DNA of 64,000 nucleotides from Burkholderiales bacterium RIFOXYD12_FULL_59_19 (GTDB taxonomy: Bacteria > Pseudomonadota > Gammaproteobacteria > Burkholderiales > Burkholderiaceae_C): positions 1 to 64,000 of the forward strand of contig MESQ01000005.1 of NCBI GenBank assembly GCA_001771065.1, read 5' to 3'. This document shows, piece after piece, positions 1-10,757 of this stretch; within the stretch, counting starts at the first letter, position 1, and every line of letters starts with the position of its first letter. Below the pieces are notes generated by a model that ran no database searches, was not told the DNA's origin, and worked only from the letters and a program-made list of their open reading frames with translations. Both the position numbers and the translations under genes were made by a program.

Positions 1-100
1 ATAAATCAAACAATTTGCATGTCTACATATTTACACCAAATAAAGTGCTAAAGCAATGATTTCAAAGGAGATTTAACCAAAAGCTGGGAGGAACTTCAGA
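1..100. other. AT-rich non-coding edge of window
   Basis: AT-rich sequence downstream of the minus-strand gene that ends at 101. No reading frame, RNA gene or clear terminator was recognised. The neighbouring gene lies outside the window, so this is simply the intergenic edge. Confidence 0.4.
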
Positions 101-2677
101 TTAAAGGCCGATCATCAGTGGCAGCTTCGTGACATTTTGCACCCCATCTTTTAAACACTTCAGCCCTGCTCCTGTCGATGCACACAATCGCTCAGTTAGC
201 GTTGCCGCCGTCATCGCCTTGGCAAACAACCAGCCCTGGTAGGTTTCGCAGCCGTATTGGCGCAAAAACCCCAGTTGCGCATCGGTCTCCACCCCTTCAG
301 CAATCAGCGTCATGCCCAGGCTCTTGGCCAGCGCAATGATGGCGCGCGAAATGGCGACGTTACTGGCATCTTCCGGAATACCGTCCATGAAACTCTTGTC
401 AATCTTGAGCTTGTGAATCGGCAGCACCTTGAGGTAGGCCAGGGACGAATAACCTGTGCCAAAGTCATCCAGCGCCAGGCGACAACCCATGGCTACCAGC
501 GCCTCAAGCTGTTCGTGTGCTTGCTCGGGCTGGGTCATGGCCATGGACTCGGTAATTTCGATGTCAAGCCACTGCGCCAGTGCACCTGTACGCGCCAGCA
601 CCAGGCGCACCTGCTCGGGCAAGTTGCGTTGGCGAAACTGCTGCGCAGAAAAATTCACCGCTATTCGCAAGGGCGTGCCGGCCTGCGTCCAGGCGGCAAT
701 TTGTTGGCAAGCGGTCTCCAGCACCCACTCAGACAGGGGCAGGATCAGGCCGGTAGCTTCTGCCACCGGAATAAATTGCGCGGGTGAGATATGGCCCAGC
801 ACCGGATCAAACCAGCGCAACAAGGCTTCGGCCCCCACAATGGCACCCGTCTCAATATCCACTTGCGGCTGGTAATGCAATTGCAGCCCGTTGCGCGCCA
901 TGGCCTCCTTCAATAGAGTGTGCAGTTGCATGTTGTCATGCGCCACCTGATCCATGTCCTTCGAATAGAAGGCGTATGCACCACGGCCGTTGGCCTTGGC
1001 CTGGTACATGGCCATGTCTGCGTAGCTCAGCAAGGCTTCGCTGGTGCGTGCATCGTCCGGGTAATACGCCAGCCCCACGCTGGCACCTGAATACACGTCC
1101 TGAGCCTTCAGGAAATAGGCCGTCTTCAGGGATGTCAGCAGTTTGTTGGCGACACCAATGGCCTCTTCCGGCGTGGAGAGATCGGCCAGCAGCACGGCAA
1201 ACTCATCTCCGCCCATGCGGGCCAGCGTGTCGTGTTCGCGTAGCACACTGCGCATGCGCCCCCCCGCCTGCACCAGCAAAGCGTCTCCGGTGCTGTGACC
1301 AAAACTGTCGTTGATGGTTTTGAAAAAGTCCAGGTCAATAAACAGCACTGCCACGTGCAACCCGGCGCGCTCAGCGCGCGCCAGCGTCTGGTCAAGTTTC
1401 AGGCGAAATAGCCCGCGGTTGGGCAGGCCGGTGAGCTCATCGTGGGTGGCCTGGTGTTTCAGCGACTCTTCAAATTCCCGACGCTCAGTCAGGTCGCGGA
1501 TGTAGGCAATCGCGTAGGGGGTGCCTTCATCTTCCCAATGTCCCAAGGCAATGTCCACCGGCAGCATCTGGCCATCGCGGCGTGTGAGTTTCAAATCCAT
1601 CAAACCCATGGCCCTGGAATGCGGTGTCGTGAAATGATTCCGCATCAACTCCGCGTGGCGCGCACGCAGATGTTCAGGCAAGAAAATGGCAACGTTTTGG
1701 CCTACCAGTTCCTGTGTGGTATAGCCTGAAAGCCCTTCCATGGCGGGGTTGGCCAGTAAAATTTGGCCTCTGCTGTCCACCCACAAAACGCCGTCTGGCG
1801 CAGCGCTCAAACTCAGCTTTTCACGCAAATGCTGCACTTCAAGGCGTTGCAGCGGGCGTTGCATGGCTTCGTTGAAGGTGGCGTGAAACAAATACAAATA
1901 GGCTGCCACTTTGTATGCGTGCCCGATGGCATTGGCCGCGTCTTTGTCAATGATGCCCAGCATGGTAAAAAACAACTCGGACACCGCCGACAAGGCTGCT
2001 GCAAATACCAGCGCCATGACACATTCCCGCTGCAACACCTGGCGGCGCTGCCACAGCACCCCGATGGTGGTCAAATGGATGGCAATAACCAGCCATTCCA
2101 GGCCAATTTTGAGCGGCGTCAGGCCAACACCCGATACAAACAGCGCTGGCACGCGCTCAGGAAACAGCAGCCCAATGGCGGCCAACAGTCCAACCACCAG
2201 CAGCATCACGGCCAGCGCGAATCGTTTGCGCCGGGTGCTGACCTCGGCCACCACGCCCAGCCAGACATACAGCAGCAGTGCGCCAGCACCCAGCAACCGC
2301 GCCGCCAGCCAGAAGAAAATGGACTTATGCGGGGTGTTGGGGCTGATGGCATCAGACATGCCCACATAACTCATCAGGTGCAAAAAATCCAGCAGGCCGA
2401 CACCCAAAAACATGATGCCCAGCAGCACCACGGCACTTTTTCGGATCGACAAGATGGCGCGATAACCCGTGACAAAAATCAGCATCGCCACCACCACGGC
2501 GAAGACTTCAATCGCCGTGTGAAAAAATACAAAGCCATTGGCATTCAGCACCACAAGGTGTGCCCATTGCTGCACCCACCACAGCAGCGGTACAGCCAGC
2601 ACCAGCAGACCCAAGCCGATAGCACTTTGGTAAGGATGGGTGTGTAACTCAGAGGTGAGGGACTGACCTGATTTCAT
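101..2677 (-). CDS. Membrane-bound GGDEF-EAL cyclic-di-GMP protein (MASE3-PAS-GGDEF-EAL)
   Basis: An 858-residue inner-membrane signalling protein predicted to make and/or degrade cyclic di-GMP. The first ~275 residues hold about eight hydrophobic helices and resemble a MASE3 sensor. A PAS domain follows (~285-400), then GGDEF (~410-570) and EAL (~590-835). The active-site motif RMGGDEF is intact, so cyclase activity is plausible. The EAL signature (GAEALLRW) and the later DDFGTGYSSL motif are intact, so phosphodiesterase activity is also plausible. The net direction cannot be told from sequence. The start MKSGQSLTSEL leads straight into the first membrane helix. The ligand of MASE3 domains is generally unknown. 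It is the last of a run of minus-strand sensory genes. Confidence 0.9.
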   Translation of the reverse strand: MKSGQSLTSELHTHPYQSAIGLGLLVLAVPLLWWVQQWAHLVVLNANGFVFFHTAIEVFAVVVAMLIFVTGYRAILSIRKSAVVLLGIMFLGVGLLDFLHLMSYVGMSDAISPNTPHKSIFFWLAARLLGAGALLLYVWLGVVAEVSTRRKRFALAVMLLVVGLLAAIGLLFPERVPALFVSGVGLTPLKIGLEWLVIAIHLTTIGVLWQRRQVLQRECVMALVFAAALSAVSELFFTMLGIIDKDAANAIGHAYKVAAYLYLFHATFNEAMQRPLQRLEVQHLREKLSLSAAPDGVLWVDSRGQILLANPAMEGLSGYTTQELVGQNVAIFLPEHLRARHAELMRNHFTTPHSRAMGLMDLKLTRRDGQMLPVDIALGHWEDEGTPYAIAYIRDLTERREFEESLKHQATHDELTGLPNRGLFRLKLDQTLARAERAGLHVAVLFIDLDFFKTINDSFGHSTGDALLVQAGGRMRSVLREHDTLARMGGDEFAVLLADLSTPEEAIGVANKLLTSLKTAYFLKAQDVYSGASVGLAYYPDDARTSEALLSYADMAMYQAKANGRGAYAFYSKDMDQVAHDNMQLHTLLKEAMARNGLQLHYQPQVDIETGAIVGAEALLRWFDPVLGHISPAQFIPVAEATGLILPLSEWVLETACQQIAAWTQAGTPLRIAVNFSAQQFRQRNLPEQVRLVLARTGALAQWLDIEITESMAMTQPEQAHEQLEALVAMGCRLALDDFGTGYSSLAYLKVLPIHKLKIDKSFMDGIPEDASNVAISRAIIALAKSLGMTLIAEGVETDAQLGFLRQYGCETYQGWLFAKAMTAATLTERLCASTGAGLKCLKDGVQNVTKLPLMIGL

Positions 2678-2704
2678 TGGCGCTGTTTCATTGGGTTAAG
2701 CGCA

Positions 2705-2929
2705 TCAGCGGGCCTTGACTTTGTTCACGAGGTCATTCGTGTGCTCAATGGCGTCCTGGCGTTGTGCCGTATCCAGGTCAAATTGGAGGTCGCGCAGTTC
2801 AAACGCAGCTCTTGTCCATGCCTCACACATGTGGTTGAGCGCCTCGACCAACTGGTCAATCATCCACGCCGGTTTTGGGGCAGGTGGTTGGCTTTTCATA
2901 GCAGTTTGCTGTCTGTGGTTGCAACCCAT
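2705..2929 (-). CDS. Small hypothetical protein
   Basis: A 74-residue soluble protein, charged and helical, with no recognised family. The ATG at 2929 follows the TGA of the upstream chemoreceptor after only three bases, which suggests translational coupling. An internal ATG at 2899 (MKSQPPAPKPAW) is an equally credible start, and neither has a strong Shine-Dalgarno sequence. Its position directly behind an Aer-like receptor hints at an accessory role in that signalling unit, but that is inference only. Confidence 0.45.
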   Translation of the reverse strand: MGCNHRQQTAMKSQPPAPKPAWMIDQLVEALNHMCEAWTRAAFELRDLQFDLDTAQRQDAIEHTNDLVNKVKAR

Positions 2930-2932
2930 GGT

Positions 2933-4480
2933 TCAAACTGAAAACACCTTCACCGCTTCCACCAGGCGCCGCGCCTGGTCACCCATGCTGGTAGCGGCGG
3001 CGCTGGTTTGCTCCACCATGGCGGCGTTTTGCTGGGTCATCTGGTCGAGCTGCGCTACCGCCATGCCAACCTGTGAAATGCCCAGCGATTGCTCTTGCGA
3101 GGCCACAGTGATCTCGTTCATCAAGTCGTTGACACGCTTGACCTGGGTCACCACCTCGTTCATGGTGTGGCCAGCATCGGCCACCAGGCGTGAGCCGCTT
3201 TCCACCTTGCTGACCGAGTCGTCAATCAGCAGCTTGATTTCTTTGGCTGCCGCCGCTGAGCGTCCGGCAAGTGACCGGACTTCGGTCGCTACCACCGCAA
3301 AGCCGCGCCCCTGCTCGCCAGCGCGCGCGGCCTCCACGGCAGCGTTGAGCGCCAGAATGTTGGTCTGAAATGCAATACCGTCAATGACCTGAATGATGTC
3401 GGCAATCTTGCGGCTGGAGGCGGTGATCATGCCCATGGTGCGCTCCACATTGGCCATCGCTTGGCCGCCCTTTTCGGCCACCTGCGTGGCACCCTGGGTC
3501 AGTTGGCTGGCCTGGTGCGCGGTGTCTGAATTTTGTTTAACCGAGGCGGTTTGCTGCTCCATGGCGGCGGCGGTTTGCTCCAGGTTGGACGCCGCCTGCT
3601 CGGTGCGCCTCGACAAATCATTGGTGGCCGCCGCAATTTGCTGGCTGACCACTTGCACGCCCAACGCCTGCTCATACACGTCGGCCACCAGTGAATGCAG
3701 GTTCAGCCCGGCCTGGGTAATGGAGCGGGCAATCAGGCCAATGTCGTCACAGCGGTTCATGTTCAGGTCTGGTGCGGCCTCACCCGTGGCCACTTGTTGG
3801 GCCGCACCCAGAATTTGACGAATGGGTTGGGTGATGTGTGCCTCGATGGCCCAGTCGGCCAGCAGCAGGCTGGTTGCCACGGCGGCGCCAACACCGGCCA
3901 ACGCGCCACCAGCCAGGCCGGACAAACCTAAAGCTACTCCGGCTACCACGCCCACGCAGCCCAAGGGCAGGCGCACGCGCCACGCGGTGGGCAGCAGTTG
4001 TGCGGCGCTGGTCCAGCGCAGCAGGCCGGTGCGAACCACCAGCCCCCGGTCAAAGACCAAGCCGTTGGCGCGGCCTTCTTTAAAGCGCGCATAGAGTTTC
4101 TCGGTTGCCTCTACCTCGGCGCGCGCTGGCTTGATGCGTACCGACAAGCAGCCCACCATCTGGCCATTGCGACGCATCGGTGCGGCGTTGGCGCAAACCC
4201 AATAGTGGTCGCCGTTTTGGCGCCGGTTTTTTACCAGTGCGCGCCAGGATTGGCCCGCCTTCAGGCTGCGCCACATGTCGGCAAAGGCCTCCACCGGCAT
4301 GTCAGGGTGGCGCACCATGTTGTGCGGCTGTCCCATCAATTGCTCGGGTTCGAAGCCGCTGGTGCGGATGAAGGCGGCATTGGCATAGGTGATGTGGCTG
4401 TCCAGGTCGGTCGTGGACAGCAGGGTCTCGGAGCCCGGAAACTGGTATTCGTTCTGGGTGACGGGCAGATTGGTCCGCAT
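2933..4480 (-). CDS. Aer-like PAS-containing methyl-accepting chemotaxis protein
   Basis: A 515-residue energy-taxis type receptor. Residues ~15-120 form a PAS domain closely resembling the FAD-binding PAS of Aer ([15 protein letters not shown], then VRHPDMP). A short hydrophobic hairpin at ~165-210 anchors it without a periplasmic sensor domain. A linker and a full MCP signalling domain (~260-515) follow, including the conserved hairpin tip ([21 protein letters not shown] in variant form). This predicts sensing of redox or oxygen from the cytoplasm and signalling through CheA/CheW. It fits a lifestyle switching between oxygen and nitrate. Residues that would bind FAD were not verified individually. 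Confidence 0.88.
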   Translation of the reverse strand: MRTNLPVTQNEYQFPGSETLLSTTDLDSHITYANAAFIRTSGFEPEQLMGQPHNMVRHPDMPVEAFADMWRSLKAGQSWRALVKNRRQNGDHYWVCANAAPMRRNGQMVGCLSVRIKPARAEVEATEKLYARFKEGRANGLVFDRGLVVRTGLLRWTSAAQLLPTAWRVRLPLGCVGVVAGVALGLSGLAGGALAGVGAAVATSLLLADWAIEAHITQPIRQILGAAQQVATGEAAPDLNMNRCDDIGLIARSITQAGLNLHSLVADVYEQALGVQVVSQQIAAATNDLSRRTEQAASNLEQTAAAMEQQTASVKQNSDTAHQASQLTQGATQVAEKGGQAMANVERTMGMITASSRKIADIIQVIDGIAFQTNILALNAAVEAARAGEQGRGFAVVATEVRSLAGRSAAAAKEIKLLIDDSVSKVESGSRLVADAGHTMNEVVTQVKRVNDLMNEITVASQEQSLGISQVGMAVAQLDQMTQQNAAMVEQTSAAATSMGDQARRLVEAVKVFSV

Positions 4481-4544
4481 GGGTGAACTCCGGTGGATAC
4501 GTTGGATGCCGCTTCTGGCTGATGCGATATATGCTATATATTTA

Positions 4545-4576
4545 ATAGCTGTTTGTGCATGTAGTACAAGGGCTAT
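4545..4576. terminator. Hairpin between the two chemoreceptor genes
   Basis: ATAGC pairs with GCTAT (4545-4549 with 4572-4576). It encloses a 6-bp stem TTGTGC/GTACAA around a five-base loop. Read on the minus strand it lies just after the 4HB chemoreceptor gene and is followed by AU-rich sequence rather than a clean U tract. It is a weak terminator or attenuator candidate, or a copy of a small intergenic repeat. Confidence 0.35.
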
Positions 4577-4579
4577 AGG

Positions 4580-6334
4580 TTAAAAATACTTCAAATCATC
4601 GTCCTTGCCCGCAGCCACTGCAGTTTGGGCTGCCAATCTGGGGTGCGCGGGGCGTGCGACCGGTTTTGACGGTGCTCCCAAGGCACGCCGCTCGATACTT
4701 GTGATCGTTTTTAGCGCAGACTGGTGGGGAGGCGCCAACCGGTTGCGAGCGGGTTCGGGGCGTGCCGTGTTACGCTGGGCCACATTGCCGCCGAGCTTGA
4801 ACACCGCCACCGTGCCCACCAGGTCTTGCGCCTGAGATTTCAGGTTGCTGGCCGCCGCCGCCATTTCTTCCACCAGCGCGGCGTTTTGCTGCGTCACCTG
4901 GTCCATTTGGGTGACCGCTTCACCCACCTGGCTGACGCCCTGGCTTTGTTCGCGGCTGGCCGAGCTGATCTCGCCCATGATGTCGGTCACACGGCGAATG
5001 CTGGTGACCACCTCGCCCATGGTGACACCGGCCTGGTCCACCAAAGCGGTGCCTTGTTCTACCCGCTCGACACTGGCACCAATCAGGGTTTTGATTTCCT
5101 TGGCTGCTTCGGCACTGCGACCCGCCAGGCTACGCACCTCGCTCGCCACCACGGCAAAGCCACGCCCTTGTTCACCCGCGCGGGCTGCTTCTACCGCCGC
5201 ATTCAAGGCCAAAATGTTGGTTTGGAAGGCGATGCCGTCAATCACGCCAATGATGTCAAAAATGCGTTTGGACGAATCGTTGATGTGTTTCATGGTTTCT
5301 ACCACCTCGGCAACCACCTCGCCGCCTTTCAGCGCCGTACTGCTGGCGGCGCGTGCCATTTGGTTGGCTTGTTGTGCGTTCTCGGCGTTTTGCTTGACGG
5401 TGGCGCTGAGCTGCTCCATGGAGGCAGCGGTTTCTTCAAGGGCGCTGGCCTGTTGCTCGGTGCGGGAACTCAGGTCGTGGTTGCCCGAGGCAATCTGCGC
5501 ACTGGCCGTGGCCACACCCTCTGATCCACTGCGTACCTCAGAAACGACTTTGGCCAGATTGCCCTGCATTTTGGACAGTGCAATCAGCACCTGGGCGACT
5601 TCGTCGCGACCGTCTGGCGTGATGGTTTGATTGAGCTCGCCTTGGGCGATACCGTTGGCAATGTCCACCGCATGCTTCAACGCGCGTGAAGTGCCGTGAA
5701 TCAGCGCGGCGCCAAACAACACGGCCAGCAGCACGCCAAACAGAATTGAGCTGACAAACACCAGCCGAATGGTGTTGTAGCGTGCGGTGGCTGCGTCAAA
5801 CTCTTGTTTGGCCACGTCAAGCTGCAGCGTCATCAGGGCCGCAATGCCCGTGGCCACCGGGGTGTAGAGAGGGCGAACTTTTGCCAGTACCAATTGATGG
5901 GCTTGTGCGGTGTCATTGGCACGCAGCGCAGCCACAGCGGGGCGCAGACCTTGCTGAACAAACTGGGCGCGGTCTTCGGCAAATTGTTTGGCAATGCGCG
6001 CTTCGTTCACAGTCAAAGTGGTGGCTATGTAGGCGTCCCACACCTTGGTAATGGCGGTGATATTGGCTTCTACTTCAGCTGTTTCCTGCTGGATCACCTC
6101 CGATGTGGGGTCAAGCAGGGCGTTGACAATGGCCAGGCGGTTGCGCAGCAACAGGCGCTGAATTTCGGCCACTTGACCCATCGGTTCCGTGCGGTCTTCG
6201 TACACCCGTTTGAGTGCGTCATTGGTCTGGCTGATGCCAAACAGACCTATGCCGCCAATGCTGATCAGCATCACCAACAACACGCTGATCAACATGACGA
6301 GGCGGGTGGAAATTTTCAGGAGACTCAGATGCAT
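4580..6334 (-). CDS. Methyl-accepting chemotaxis protein with 4-helix-bundle sensor
   Basis: A Tsr-type transmembrane chemoreceptor of about 584 residues. It has an N-terminal membrane helix (~10-30) and a periplasmic segment (~35-185) that looks like a four-helix bundle. A second membrane helix (~190-210), HAMP (~212-265) and the cytoplasmic signalling domain follow, with the invariant hairpin tip around [20 protein letters not shown]. The start was set at the ATG giving [12 protein letters not shown] because a GAGG lies about nine bases upstream; in-frame TTG/ATG codons up to 6352 lack one. The tail is Pro/Ala rich and ends DDDLKYF, with no obvious CheR/CheB pentapeptide tether. The ligand is not predictable. 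Confidence 0.9.
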   Translation of the reverse strand: MHLSLLKISTRLVMLISVLLVMLISIGGIGLFGISQTNDALKRVYEDRTEPMGQVAEIQRLLLRNRLAIVNALLDPTSEVIQQETAEVEANITAITKVWDAYIATTLTVNEARIAKQFAEDRAQFVQQGLRPAVAALRANDTAQAHQLVLAKVRPLYTPVATGIAALMTLQLDVAKQEFDAATARYNTIRLVFVSSILFGVLLAVLFGAALIHGTSRALKHAVDIANGIAQGELNQTITPDGRDEVAQVLIALSKMQGNLAKVVSEVRSGSEGVATASAQIASGNHDLSSRTEQQASALEETAASMEQLSATVKQNAENAQQANQMARAASSTALKGGEVVAEVVETMKHINDSSKRIFDIIGVIDGIAFQTNILALNAAVEAARAGEQGRGFAVVASEVRSLAGRSAEAAKEIKTLIGASVERVEQGTALVDQAGVTMGEVVTSIRRVTDIMGEISSASREQSQGVSQVGEAVTQMDQVTQQNAALVEEMAAAASNLKSQAQDLVGTVAVFKLGGNVAQRNTARPEPARNRLAPPHQSALKTITSIERRALGAPSKPVARPAHPRLAAQTAVAAGKDDDLKYF

Positions 6335-6697
6335 GGCGGCAAACCTCATCAATGGCCAAAGGCGTGCATCGGATGCACTGGCCGGGTTGACAAGGCGGGT
6401 TCAGGGCCTGAAGGACGTGTGACCAGGGGCGAGGGTCATTACGTTTTGTTACAGCGTGTGTTTATAACAGTTTATTGCGATAAATCAATACCTGATTAGC
6501 AAAGATAAGCAACGAATGGCGTGTTAAAGGTTGATGGTGTCCCTTGATGATGCCCTGTGCCAGCTCAATCAATTTGCACCGCTGGCTGCGCACGCCCATG
6601 GCGCCGCAGGTCAAACGCAGCCTTGCGCGAGAGGCGGTGCAGCATCATGGTGCAGCGTGTTCAGGATCAAATTGTCGTCAGCCCACAGGCCGTCAAC
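6335..6697. other. Intergenic region upstream of the chemoreceptor
   Basis: About 360 bases between the gpmI stop and the chemoreceptor start. The part near 6440-6540 is AT-rich and is the likely promoter of the chemoreceptor on the minus strand. An inverted pair AATCA-N4-TTGATT is present near 6490. It faces outward, so it is not an FNR box. No credible gene or intrinsic terminator was found. Confidence 0.4.
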
Positions 6698-8338
6698 TCA
6701 CTTCATCAGCAGCAGACTCTCGTCCCACTTGGTGTGTTTCTCCAGCCCCGCCAAATTGGCGACGGTGGCCGCAATGTTGGACAGACCGGCGGTGGCAGTT
6801 TGTTTTAAACCCAGCTTGCCACCGGTCACTTTGTCAAACAGGATCAGCGGCACCGGGTTCAGCGTGTGGGCGGTTTTGGCCTTGTACGAGCCATCGGTGT
6901 TCAGGGAGGGCTGTTTGGTTTTTTTGTCCAGCTCAACCATCTCGTCGGCGTTACCGTGGTCGGCGGTGATCAGGGCCACACCGCCAGCCGCCTCAATGGC
7001 CGGTAGCAGGCGCGCCAGGGCCAGGTCAACCGCTTCCACGGCCATGGTGGCGGCGCGGAAGTTGCCGGTGTGGCCCACCATGTCGCCGTTGGCAAAGTTG
7101 CAGCGCAGCAGCTTGTACTGGCCGCTTTGCAAGGCGGCAATCATGGCGTCGGTGATCTCGGCCGCCTTCATCCACGGGCGCTGCTCAAAAGGTACCACGT
7201 CGCTGGGCACTTCCTGCCAGGTCTCGCCCTCAAACTTGTTGGAGCGATTGCCGTTCCAGAAGTAGGTGACGTGGCCAAATTTCTGCGTTTCAGAGCAGGC
7301 AAACTGGGTCAGGCCGGCCTTGCTGAACCACTCGCCCGAGGTGTCCCGGATGGCTGGTGGGGTCACCAAAAAGCGCTTGGGCAGTTGCAGATCACCGTCG
7401 TATTGCAGCATGCCGGCAAAGGTCACATCAGGGGTGCGCACTCTGTCGAACCGGCTGAATTCTTGCTCGACAAAGGCGCGGGTGATCTCAATGGCGCGGT
7501 CACCACGGAAGTTGTAGAACACCACCGAATCACCGTCTTCGACCGTGCCGATGGGTTGACCCGCCTCGGCAATCACAAACTCCGGCAAATCTTGATCAAT
7601 GGTACCGGGGTGTTGGGCACGCAGGCCATTCACTGCGGCGGTGGCGTTGGCAAACTGTGGCCCCTGGCCCAGCACGTGGGTTTTCCAGCCCTTTTCAACC
7701 ATCGGCCAGTTGGCGTCGTAGCGGTCCATGGTGATGTTCTGGCGGCCACCACCGGAGGCAATGCGGGCGTCAAAACCGTCGATGCTGAGCTCGACCAGAA
7801 AAGCCTCGAACGGCACCACATAGTCCAGTGCGCTGGTTTCTGGCACGTCGCGCCCGTCCAGCAGGGCGTGGATGCGCACCGTTTTCACACCCTCAAGCTT
7901 GGCCTGGACCACCATGGCTTTCAGGTGGTCAATGTGGCTGTGCACATTGCCGTCAGAAAACAGGCCAATGAAATGGATCACACCCCGGCCTGCCTTGGCC
8001 CCGGCCACAATCTGCTGCCAGGCCTGGCCCTGCCAAATCGACCCGTCAGCAATGGCATTGGCCACCAGCGCCGCGCCCTGGCTGTAGACCTGCCCGGCGC
8101 CAATGGCGTTGTGGCCGACCTCTGAGTTGCCCATGTCATCGTCAGACGGCATACCCACTGCGATGCCGTGGGCGCGTAAGCTGATGTGGGGGAATTCGGC
8201 AAACAGGCGGTCCAGTGTGGGTTTGCGGGCGGCGGCAATGGCACTGCCCACGTCGAGCTTGGTTAAACCGTAGCCGTCCATGACGATGACAACAACCGGG
8301 CCGGGTACGCCGGGAAAAGCAGAGAATTTTTGAAGCAT
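6698..8338 (-). CDS. gpmI: 2,3-bisphosphoglycerate-independent phosphoglycerate mutase
   Basis: Interconverts 3- and 2-phosphoglycerate in glycolysis and gluconeogenesis in the cytoplasm, using two metal ions and a phosphoserine. The 546 residues match the iPGM length. Near the N-terminus VVIVMDGYGL carries the first metal-binding Asp. The phosphatase nucleophile serine lies in DDDMGNSEVGHNAIGAG. The HIDHL, GRDVP and late ITADHGNADEM motifs, which supply further metal ligands, are all intact. It stands alone on the minus strand, 32 bases after rlmD. Confidence 0.95.
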   Translation of the reverse strand: MLQKFSAFPGVPGPVVVIVMDGYGLTKLDVGSAIAAARKPTLDRLFAEFPHISLRAHGIAVGMPSDDDMGNSEVGHNAIGAGQVYSQGAALVANAIADGSIWQGQAWQQIVAGAKAGRGVIHFIGLFSDGNVHSHIDHLKAMVVQAKLEGVKTVRIHALLDGRDVPETSALDYVVPFEAFLVELSIDGFDARIASGGGRQNITMDRYDANWPMVEKGWKTHVLGQGPQFANATAAVNGLRAQHPGTIDQDLPEFVIAEAGQPIGTVEDGDSVVFYNFRGDRAIEITRAFVEQEFSRFDRVRTPDVTFAGMLQYDGDLQLPKRFLVTPPAIRDTSGEWFSKAGLTQFACSETQKFGHVTYFWNGNRSNKFEGETWQEVPSDVVPFEQRPWMKAAEITDAMIAALQSGQYKLLRCNFANGDMVGHTGNFRAATMAVEAVDLALARLLPAIEAAGGVALITADHGNADEMVELDKKTKQPSLNTDGSYKAKTAHTLNPVPLILFDKVTGGKLGLKQTATAGLSNIAATVANLAGLEKHTKWDESLLLMK

Positions 8339-8370
8339 GGGAGACTCCTGTTTTGCAATGGTCGCTGCCC

Positions 8371-9822
8371 TTAGGGGAGAAGCTCGATAAGGTCAAACAC
8401 TGCAATACTCTCGACGTGGGCGGTGTGTGGGAACATGTTGACCACACCCGCGCCGCTGCACCGGTAACCCGCCTGATGCACCAGCAAATCTGCATCACGG
8501 GCCAAAGTTGACGGGTTGCAGCTCACATAAACAATGCGTTTAGGTGGCTGCCAGGCAGTGGCCCCAGGCGTGGCGGGCTCGTCTGACAGGCCCAACTTTC
8601 GCTGATGCAGGCTGGCCAGCGAACGTACCAGGGCAAAGGCGCCCTCGCGTGGTGGGTCCACCAGCCATTTATCGGCAATGCCGTCCGCAATAAGCTGATC
8701 AGGAGTCATGTCGAACAAGTTTCTGGCCGCAAATTCGGTCACGGCCAGGGTTTTGCCGGGCTTGGCTGAATCCTTGTTTTTCAGGTAATTTTCCCGCGAC
8801 CGGGCCACCAGCGTGTCACTGCCCTCAATGCCCAGCACGTCGCGGGCCTGGGTCGCCAACGGCAAGGTGAAATTTCCCAAACCACAAAACCAGTCAATCA
8901 CGCGCTCATCGGCTCGTGCGTTCAGCAGGCGCAGGGCACGCGACACCAGCACCCGGTTGATTTGCGGATTCACCTGGGTGAAATCGGTCGGTTTGAACGG
9001 CATGGTGATGCCAAATTCGGGCAAGGCGTAACTCAGCACGTCGCCGCCCTCGTCCAGCAGGCACACGGTTTCCAGCCCCTTGGACTGCAGCCACCACTGC
9101 ACACCGGCATGCTGCCGGGCAAAGTCGCGCAATCGGGTCACATCCGCGGCGCTCAAGGGTTCCAGATGGCGCAATACCAAAGCAGTCACGCTGTCGCCGC
9201 AGGCTAATTCGATTTGCGGAATGGTCTCTACGGCGCCGAGTGAGGCGATCAGCGCGCGCAAAGGCATCAGCAAGGCGTCCACATGGGGTGGCAACACCGG
9301 GCACACCTGCATGTCGGCCACATAACGGCTCTTGCGCTCGTGAAAACCCACCAGCACTGTGCCTTTTTTTCGCACGTAGCGCACCGACAGCCGGGCCCGG
9401 TAGCGGTAGCCCCAGGCCGGGCCTTCAATGGGACGGAAAATGGTCTCGGGCTTGAGCTTGCCCAGATGCCATAAATTATCTTCAAGGACGCGTTGCTTAA
9501 CGGCGACCTGCGTGCTCACATGCAAATGCTGCATCTTGCAGCCACCACAAGAACCCTGGTGCAGGCCGAAATGCGGGCAATGGGGCGCCACGCGCTGGGA
9601 AGACTCACGGTGCACGGCAGTGAGCGTGCCGCGCTCCCAGTTGTTTTTGGTGCGGTTGATATTGGCACTGACATATTCAAACGGCAGCGCGCCTTCAATG
9701 AACACCACCTTGCCATCGGGCTTGTGGGCCACACCTTGCGCTTCCAGGTCGAGGGATTCCACATACAGCCAGTCAGCAGGCACGGCAGGTTTGTCGGCCG
9801 CGAGATCAGTCGGTTCAGTCAT
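8371..9822 (-). CDS. rlmD: 23S rRNA (uracil-C5)-methyltransferase RlmD
   Basis: Predicted to methylate U1939 of 23S rRNA with S-adenosylmethionine. The 483-residue protein opens with a TRAM-like segment ([26 protein letters not shown]). The [4Fe-4S] cysteines are in [15 protein letters not shown] with the fourth in MQVCPV. The Rossmann methyltransferase fold carries [12 protein letters not shown]. The catalytic cysteine is in [13 protein letters not shown]. It lies downstream of nlpD on the same strand and may be part of the surE-pcm-nlpD transcription unit, in the place where rpoS often lies in gammaproteobacteria. Confidence 0.93.
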   Translation of the reverse strand: MTEPTDLAADKPAVPADWLYVESLDLEAQGVAHKPDGKVVFIEGALPFEYVSANINRTKNNWERGTLTAVHRESSQRVAPHCPHFGLHQGSCGGCKMQHLHVSTQVAVKQRVLEDNLWHLGKLKPETIFRPIEGPAWGYRYRARLSVRYVRKKGTVLVGFHERKSRYVADMQVCPVLPPHVDALLMPLRALIASLGAVETIPQIELACGDSVTALVLRHLEPLSAADVTRLRDFARQHAGVQWWLQSKGLETVCLLDEGGDVLSYALPEFGITMPFKPTDFTQVNPQINRVLVSRALRLLNARADERVIDWFCGLGNFTLPLATQARDVLGIEGSDTLVARSRENYLKNKDSAKPGKTLAVTEFAARNLFDMTPDQLIADGIADKWLVDPPREGAFALVRSLASLHQRKLGLSDEPATPGATAWQPPKRIVYVSCNPSTLARDADLLVHQAGYRCSGAGVVNMFPHTAHVESIAVFDLIELLP

Positions 9823-9876
9823 TCAATGCAACTCTTGGTGTGGCCCGGCCTGGACGCCGGGCATGGAAGAAAGGCG

Positions 9877-10746
9877 TTACCGGGCAGGCAGGTACTTGGC
9901 GGGATCCACCGGTTTGCCTTGGCGGCGCACCTCAAAATGCAACTTCACACGGTCTGCATCACTGTTGCCCATTTCGGCAATTTTTTGCCCTTTGAGCACC
10001 GACTGGTCTTCCTTGACCAACAGGGTCTGGTTGTGGGCATAGGCCGTCAAATACACGTTGTTGTGCTTCAAAATGATAAGGTTACCGTAACCGCGCAGAC
10101 CTGCCCCCACATAGACCACGCGGCCATCGGCAGCCGCCACCACTGGGTCGCCGGCCACACCGCCAATGTCGACACCTTTGTTTTTAACATCATCAAAACT
10201 GGCCAGAACCACCCCATTGGTCGGCCAGATCCAGTTGATCTCAGTGTCTGATGCAGCCGCTGGCCGACTCTCGGGTGGTACTGTCCCAGCGGTACTGGCT
10301 GGGCCAGAAGCTGGCGTGGCGGACGGTGTTGGGGCTGCGGCCGCTGGCTGGTTCAGGCTGCCGGCGCTGACCAGAGGCCTGGACACGGGTTGAACCTGTA
10401 CCTCCTGGCCTGATGGCGGCACCACCCGCAGCACTTGACCCACTTCAATACGGTTGGGGTTTTCGACCTGGCTCCAGCGCGCGATGTCTCGCGGGCTTTG
10501 GCCATGTTCGAGCGCAATGCGCGTCAGGGTGTCACCGGGCTTGACCGTGTAGTAACCCGGTTTGCCCGCATGCTCAAAACCTTGGGGTGGCTTGACCACC
10601 GGCGTCACACCCGCTGACGTGCCGACCCCGGTGACGCGCTCCTCCACTGGCGCTCGGTTAATACCTTTAGAGCCGCACGCTACCAAGCCCAGCAGACCCA
10701 GCGTCAATACCAAAGACAAACCCGACCATCGTTTCAAACCCGTCAT
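9877..10746 (-). CDS. nlpD: NlpD-type lipoprotein (LysM plus degenerate LytM/M23)
   Basis: An outer-membrane lipoprotein expected to activate a periplasmic amidase during cell separation. It has a lipoprotein signal peptide with lipobox LVAC, a LysM domain (GYYTVKPGDTLTRIALEHGQS) and a Pro/Ala-rich linker. The C-terminal M23-like domain is degenerate: the first zinc-ligand position reads NKGVDIGG where active enzymes have His. That is typical of NlpD/EnvC regulators that do not cleave peptidoglycan themselves. Start MTGLKRW was chosen for its GGGGG upstream; an in-frame ATG at 10761 overlapping the pcm stop is an alternative. It sits in the conserved surE-pcm-nlpD order. Confidence 0.9.
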   Translation of the reverse strand: MTGLKRWSGLSLVLTLGLLGLVACGSKGINRAPVEERVTGVGTSAGVTPVVKPPQGFEHAGKPGYYTVKPGDTLTRIALEHGQSPRDIARWSQVENPNRIEVGQVLRVVPPSGQEVQVQPVSRPLVSAGSLNQPAAAAPTPSATPASGPASTAGTVPPESRPAAASDTEINWIWPTNGVVLASFDDVKNKGVDIGGVAGDPVVAAADGRVVYVGAGLRGYGNLIILKHNNVYLTAYAHNQTLLVKEDQSVLKGQKIAEMGNSDADRVKLHFEVRRQGKPVDPAKYLPAR

Positions 10747-10757
10747 ATCAACCCCCA

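Noticed and set aside
1763..2647. Open frame of 294 codons on the plus strand opposite the GGDEF-EAL gene
   Set aside because: His/Gln-rich translation with no recognisable domain, entirely antisense to a well-supported gene.
6480..6500. FNR-like sequence AATCA-N4-TTGATT upstream of the chemoreceptor
   Set aside because: The half-sites face outward, the reverse of TTGAT-N4-ATCAA.
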